Positions 61,176 to 64,000 of a stretch of DNA of 64,000 nucleotides are shown piece after piece (the first letter of the stretch is position 1; every line of letters begins with the position of its first letter). The notes under the pieces were generated by a model that saw nothing but the letters and a program-made list of their open reading frames with translations, ran no database searches and was not told the DNA's origin. Source of the stretch: Bacillus sp. BP-3 (GTDB taxonomy: Bacteria > Bacillota > Bacilli > Bacillales > Bacillaceae_G); assembly GCF_028401955.1 (NCBI RefSeq), contig NZ_JAQOTJ010000001.1, positions 67,238 through 131,237 of the forward strand, written 5' to 3'. The position numbers were made by a program, and so were the translations under genes.

Positions 61176-61544
61176 TTATGTAATTTTATAAATCCAAACA
61201 AATTTTTCCCCTACATAAATACCCCAATCTTTCCATTGCCAAGGAGGCGGAGGATTATCTTGATAATATAATTGATAAAAGATATTTAGCCATTTAAAGG
61301 AACATTGATCAATTTCTAAAGATTGATATAACACACTGGGAATAGGAAAAGCTAGTTGATAGCCATCGCTACCTTTTTTAGAATGGTGATAAATATGGAA
61401 ATATTCATCCAAAGGTAAATTTTTTAAATCCGCTGTGTAAAAAAGAAATCCATAGCGTTTAGCTTTTTCGAAAAAATAGATAAGAGATGTGACATCTGAA
61501 TATTGTGTGCTTTTTATTCCGGTATTCAATGTGAGCAACTTCAT
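61176..61544 (-). CDS. 122-residue protein, unknown
   Basis: GGAGGTCTCTCTG precedes the ATG. The product is aromatic-rich (SLIYFFEKAKRYGFLFYTAD, then YFHIYHHSKKGSDGYQL, and a Trp-rich end PPPPWQWKDWGIYVGEKFVW). No signal peptide or membrane helix is visible and I recognise no domain. Good RBS and amino-acid use suggest a real island gene. Confidence 0.6.
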   Translation of the reverse strand: MKLLTLNTGIKSTQYSDVTSLIYFFEKAKRYGFLFYTADLKNLPLDEYFHIYHHSKKGSDGYQLAFPIPSVLYQSLEIDQCSFKWLNIFYQLYYQDNPPPPWQWKDWGIYVGEKFVWIYKIT

Positions 61545-61604
61545 CAGAGAGACCTCCTAGCATGATACTGATTCCCTCTATATAGTTCCCATATTCAAGA
61601 AAAT

Positions 61605-61641
61605 AATTCATTTTTATAAATTTGATTTATAAAAATGAATT
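61605..61641. promoter_or_regulatory. Perfect 17-base inverted repeat
   Basis: AATTCATTTTTATAAAT and its exact complement flank TTG. It lies in the 255-base gap between the 122-residue gene and the HTH gene. It lacks a T run, so an operator or a site for an island protein is more likely than a terminator. Confidence 0.55.
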
Positions 61642-61677
61642 ATGGATAAATAACTGGTAAGCGATATATGTGTTATG

Positions 61678-61717
61678 TAAATAAGACTTTGTTCTTATCA
61701 GAACGAGGTCTTATTTT
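61678..61717. terminator. Terminator-like hairpin
   Basis: AAATAAGAC-TTGTTC and GAAC-AGGTCTTATTT arms with some mismatch, TTATCA loop, T run rightward. Confidence 0.6.
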
Positions 61718-61799
61718 CTATGTTTCTTATTACTTTTGTGTAGTTATATCTGTCTTATTACATTCATAAGATGATGATAGAAATCACATGAGGTGACAT

Positions 61800-62726
61800 A
61801 TGACAAAATGGATTAATGTCCAAGAAGCAATAGAGATTTTGGAGGAGCATTATATACAAGTGAGTTATAAAACCTTTACGGATTGGCTTCGTAAATTAGA
61901 GATTCCAGCAATTCCGTCAGCAAATCGAAAGGAGGGATGGGCGATTCGAAAAGAAGATATTTTTGGGTTTATTGAGAAGAAACGTCCAGGTTTACGTCAA
62001 ATTCTTGAAGAATATGATGGTTTGGTCGAGGATATGAATCAATTGAAGCAACAAGTACAAGTATTGAGCGGGAATAGGGAGGTTATGGATAAATATGAAG
62101 AAGAACTAAAAGAAAATAAATTGGTAGACCCGTTGCAAAGTGAAGGGAAGGTTGAGAATGAAGAGGAGTATTTGTTATATGATTTTCTAAATGTAATGTT
62201 GGGAGTAATACAGGAATTAAGAGAACAGAGTAAGTCGATAAATCAAGCATATGGACAAATAGTGAGTGATTATCATTTTTTATATAAAGAATTAAGAAAG
62301 TTGCATGTAAGTACAGAAAAAACAATTGAATTGGAAAGAGAAGAGGAAGAGGTAGAAGATGAAATCATTCCTATGATAAATGAAGATGAATTTCATGAGT
62401 TATTACAGGCTCAGATAAAACAAAAAATTCCTGATCAGCAAATTGTATTAGAACCAGAAGCAGTCAAACAGTTGTATATTTTGCTTTGTAATAAGCTGTT
62501 TTCAGAGGGAGAAAATAAGCAATTAGGTATTATAAAAAGAGGAGATATTTATATTTGTCCTAGTAATGGAACGCAGTATAAACAAATTAATCGAATTTAT
62601 AATCCGCCTATTCGTACATTACTAGAAGAGTTTATGAAGAATAAAAATAATAGCGTTGATGAAAAAATTTCAGAAGGACCACCTATTCAAGAGAAAGCGG
62701 AGCATATCAAGGGAAATGAATCTTAG
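61800..62726 (+). CDS. HTH and coiled-coil DNA-binding protein of the island
   Basis: ATGAGGTGACAT precedes the ATG. The 308-residue protein has an N-terminal excisionase/MerR-like helix-turn-helix (WINVQEAIEILEEHYIQVSYK, then FTDWLRKLEIPAIPSANRKE), a long helical coiled-coil region (about 70-200) and an acidic hinge (EREEEEVEDE). Such proteins occur on Bacillus plasmids and integrative elements, where partition or replication control is suspected. The role here is unknown. It is monocistronic. Confidence 0.65.
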   Translation: MTKWINVQEAIEILEEHYIQVSYKTFTDWLRKLEIPAIPSANRKEGWAIRKEDIFGFIEKKRPGLRQILEEYDGLVEDMNQLKQQVQVLSGNREVMDKYEEELKENKLVDPLQSEGKVENEEEYLLYDFLNVMLGVIQELREQSKSINQAYGQIVSDYHFLYKELRKLHVSTEKTIELEREEEEVEDEIIPMINEDEFHELLQAQIKQKIPDQQIVLEPEAVKQLYILLCNKLFSEGENKQLGIIKRGDIYICPSNGTQYKQINRIYNPPIRTLLEEFMKNKNNSVDEKISEGPPIQEKAEHIKGNES

Positions 62727-62751
62727 TTGGTTGATTATGTGTAAACCTAAT

Positions 62752-62807
62752 AACCAAAGTACAGAGTCTTTATATAAATGAAGATGCTGTACTTTGGTTG
62801 TTTTTTT
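62752..62807. terminator. Bidirectional terminator with long loop
   Basis: AACCAAAGTACAG and CTGTACTTTGGTT form a perfect 13-base stem around about 22 bases, followed by T7. It separates the convergent HTH and RecJ genes. Confidence 0.75.
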
Positions 62808-64000
62808 ATGTAATCAATTGGATTCCTTTAATAAGAAAGTCTTGCTTTTCATAAGAATGAGGTGTATACAGCACATCCATTCGATTATTTCGATTCCAAT
62901 TTTGAAATAAGTGACTATGCGAATAGGCAAACGCTCTCTTTTTAGAAAAGCAAAATTGAATATGTTCTTTATTCTTTCCAAAACAGGAATAACCACAAGA
63001 AAATGTATTTTGACTTCGAAAAGCAGGTTTTGGATGTCCGTTTCCAAACGGTTCTAATGCCAGTAAATCATCAAATAAATGATTGGGAAAATTATAGATT
63101 GGGAATTCGCTGATAAAATACGAGACAGGTTTCGAATTTGTTTGTTGGACAGCTACTTTTTGGATTTGCTTTCTAAATTGCTGGATGCTTTGGTCTGTTG
63201 GTTCAATGGATAATCCAGCGGCTGCCGCATGTCCTCCATACTTTTTCAAACATTCATTACAAGATTGGATCGCTTGCACAATAGAAAATTTACTCCCGTT
63301 TCCACTTCTGGCAGACCCCACCCCATCTTGTGTTAGTACAATCGTCGGCTTTTTATAATGATTCGCAAGTTTAGCAGCAAGGATACCGATGATCCCTTTA
63401 TGAAATTCTCCTTGTACAACAAGTAATCGATCTTGCTCTAATGATTGTTGTTGAATGATGCGTATTGCTAATTGGAATTGCTCGTATGTTACTTGTTTTC
63501 GTTTGTTATTTAGATTAATAAGAAGTTGGACGTCTTCTTTTGTAGGTTCGTTCTTTTGTAAGATAGTCGCTGCAATGTTAGGATCGGATATACGACCGCA
63601 AGAATTTAGCATCGGTCCGATTAAAAATCCAATATTCGTGCTATCTATGTATTTGAGCCGTAATTGTTCACGAAATAAGCGGATAAGTGGATTGGGTGCG
63701 GTTCTCATTTTTTGAAGCCCATACCAACAAATCACTCGATTTTCTCCGATTAGCGGCATAACATCGGCTATGGTTCCAATCGTAGTGTACTCAATATAAC
63801 TCCATGTTTCTTTTATCCAATCTTGTTTCAATGTAATAAATAGCGCTTGGATAAGTTTTAATGCTACACCAGCTCCGCATAAATGCTCGAAAGGATAAGT
63901 ATTATCTTTTCGTTTTGGATTAATGAATGCCAAACAATCTGGATGTTTTCCTAATACTTCATGATGGTCTATGACAATTACATCTAATCCTCTTTCTTTT
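62806..64000 (-). CDS. RecJ-like single-stranded-DNA exonuclease, N-terminus outside the window
   Basis: The frame is open to the window edge, where it reads ERGLDVIVIDHHEVLGKHPD, the DHH motif; an internal ATG at 63933 is not the start. It continues through RecJ motifs CGAGVALKL, TIGTIADVMPLIGENR, IGPMLNSCGRIS, the DHHA1 GGHAAAAG and the OB-like LALEPFGNGHPKPAF. It ends soon after, so it is a short RecJ without the extra C-terminal domain of chromosomal Firmicute RecJ. It degrades single-stranded DNA 5' to 3' and may serve element maintenance. Confidence 0.85.
   Translation of the reverse strand, partial: KERGLDVIVIDHHEVLGKHPDCLAFINPKRKDNTYPFEHLCGAGVALKLIQALFITLKQDWIKETWSYIEYTTIGTIADVMPLIGENRVICWYGLQKMRTAPNPLIRLFREQLRLKYIDSTNIGFLIGPMLNSCGRISDPNIAATILQKNEPTKEDVQLLINLNNKRKQVTYEQFQLAIRIIQQQSLEQDRLLVVQGEFHKGIIGILAAKLANHYKKPTIVLTQDGVGSARSGNGSKFSIVQAIQSCNECLKKYGGHAAAAGLSIEPTDQSIQQFRKQIQKVAVQQTNSKPVSYFISEFPIYNFPNHLFDDLLALEPFGNGHPKPAFRSQNTFSCGYSCFGKNKEHIQFCFSKKRAFAYSHSHLFQNWNRNNRMDVLYTPHSYEKQDFLIKGIQLIT

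Larger units (their letters stand above)
56011..64000. mobile_element. Putative island inserted in gerE (left end; right end outside the window)
   Basis: The interval starts where gerE diverges (about 56011). It contains a MerR/CMD/MFS cassette, a start-less unknown frame, a degraded second gerE-junction copy (58685-58745), a Septu-type pair, several unknown small genes, a coiled-coil HTH protein and a short RecJ. All this is unlike the ordered housekeeping and sporulation genes to the left. No integrase, recombinase or phage structural gene is visible within the window, so the mobile nature is inferred from the broken gene and the content. Confidence 0.6.

Noticed and set aside
63455-63715. 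Plus-strand frame opposite recJ
   Set aside because: Antisense to well-conserved RecJ motifs.
56011-64000. A complete prophage
   Set aside because: No phage structural, lysis, terminase or integrase genes are visible; only accessory genes are seen within the window.

Overview
The window comes from a low-GC, Gram-positive, endospore-forming bacterium of the Bacillus cereus group. Evidence: SspI, GerE and SPOCS-type spore proteins; the Bacillus gene orders sspI-ysgA-pheST, rnhC-zapA-cvpA-polX-mutS2, lcfA-fadR-fadB-etfBA-trxA-uvrC and yslB-sdhCAB-ysmA-...-gerE; a bacterial nitric oxide synthase; motA/motB; and a bcr1 interspersed repeat with ATAAA direct repeats. There are no rRNA or tRNA genes. 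The species cannot be fixed from the sequence alone.

Layout. 1-6.8 kb: end of an M42 aminopeptidase, a TetR regulator divergent from an HlyD/DHA2 efflux pair, small membrane proteins, a CPBP protease with a decayed paralogue fragment, an HD-domain protein and a small Cys-containing protein. 6.8-11.7 kb: sspI, an rRNA methylase and pheST behind a Phe T-box (TTC specifier). 11.7-15.4 kb: two SPOCS-like spore proteins, a sigma factor cut short by a bcr1 fragment and a YcdB-like protein. 15.4-25.3 kb: asnS behind an Asn T-box (AAC), a lipoprotein, rnhC, zapA, cvpA, polX, mutS2 and nos. 25.5-34.7 kb: an rRNA methylase, DUF2975/HTH pair, ywbE, a spore-surface-like protein, a two-component system beside an ABC exporter with two paralogous permeases, and a Nudix hydrolase. 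34.8-47.2 kb: DinB; the fatty-acid oxidation regulon with FadR-type operators; electron transfer flavoprotein; thioredoxin; UvrC; succinate dehydrogenase. 47.3-55.6 kb: bcr1, a thioesterase, a VanY-like carboxypeptidase, the flagellar stator, a P4-type phosphatase, a NatAB-like exporter, an Rrf2 regulator, a Rossmann oxidoreductase and a PspC protein.

The most interesting part is 55.86-64 kb. gerE, the late mother-cell regulator of sporulation, keeps a SigK-like promoter and RBS but diverges from the GerE family after residue 51, inside its recognition helix. The rest of gerE is absent from the window. What follows looks like accessory DNA: a MerR/carboxymuconolactone-decarboxylase-like/MFS cassette with matched operators, a second degraded copy of the gerE junction at about 58.69 kb, a Septu-type anti-phage pair (ptuA-ptuB) whose ptuB has an in-frame ochre codon, small unknown genes, a coiled-coil HTH protein and a short RecJ running off the end. 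The simplest reading is a mobile island inserted in gerE, comparable to skin in sigK or SPbeta in spsM. Whether it excises during sporulation cannot be judged here because its right end and any recombinase lie outside the window.

Dispersed through the chromosomal part are a second repeat family (12.7, 33.8, 47.5 kb, perhaps 26.8 kb) with a covarying hairpin, several large palindromes, and gene remnants lacking start codons.
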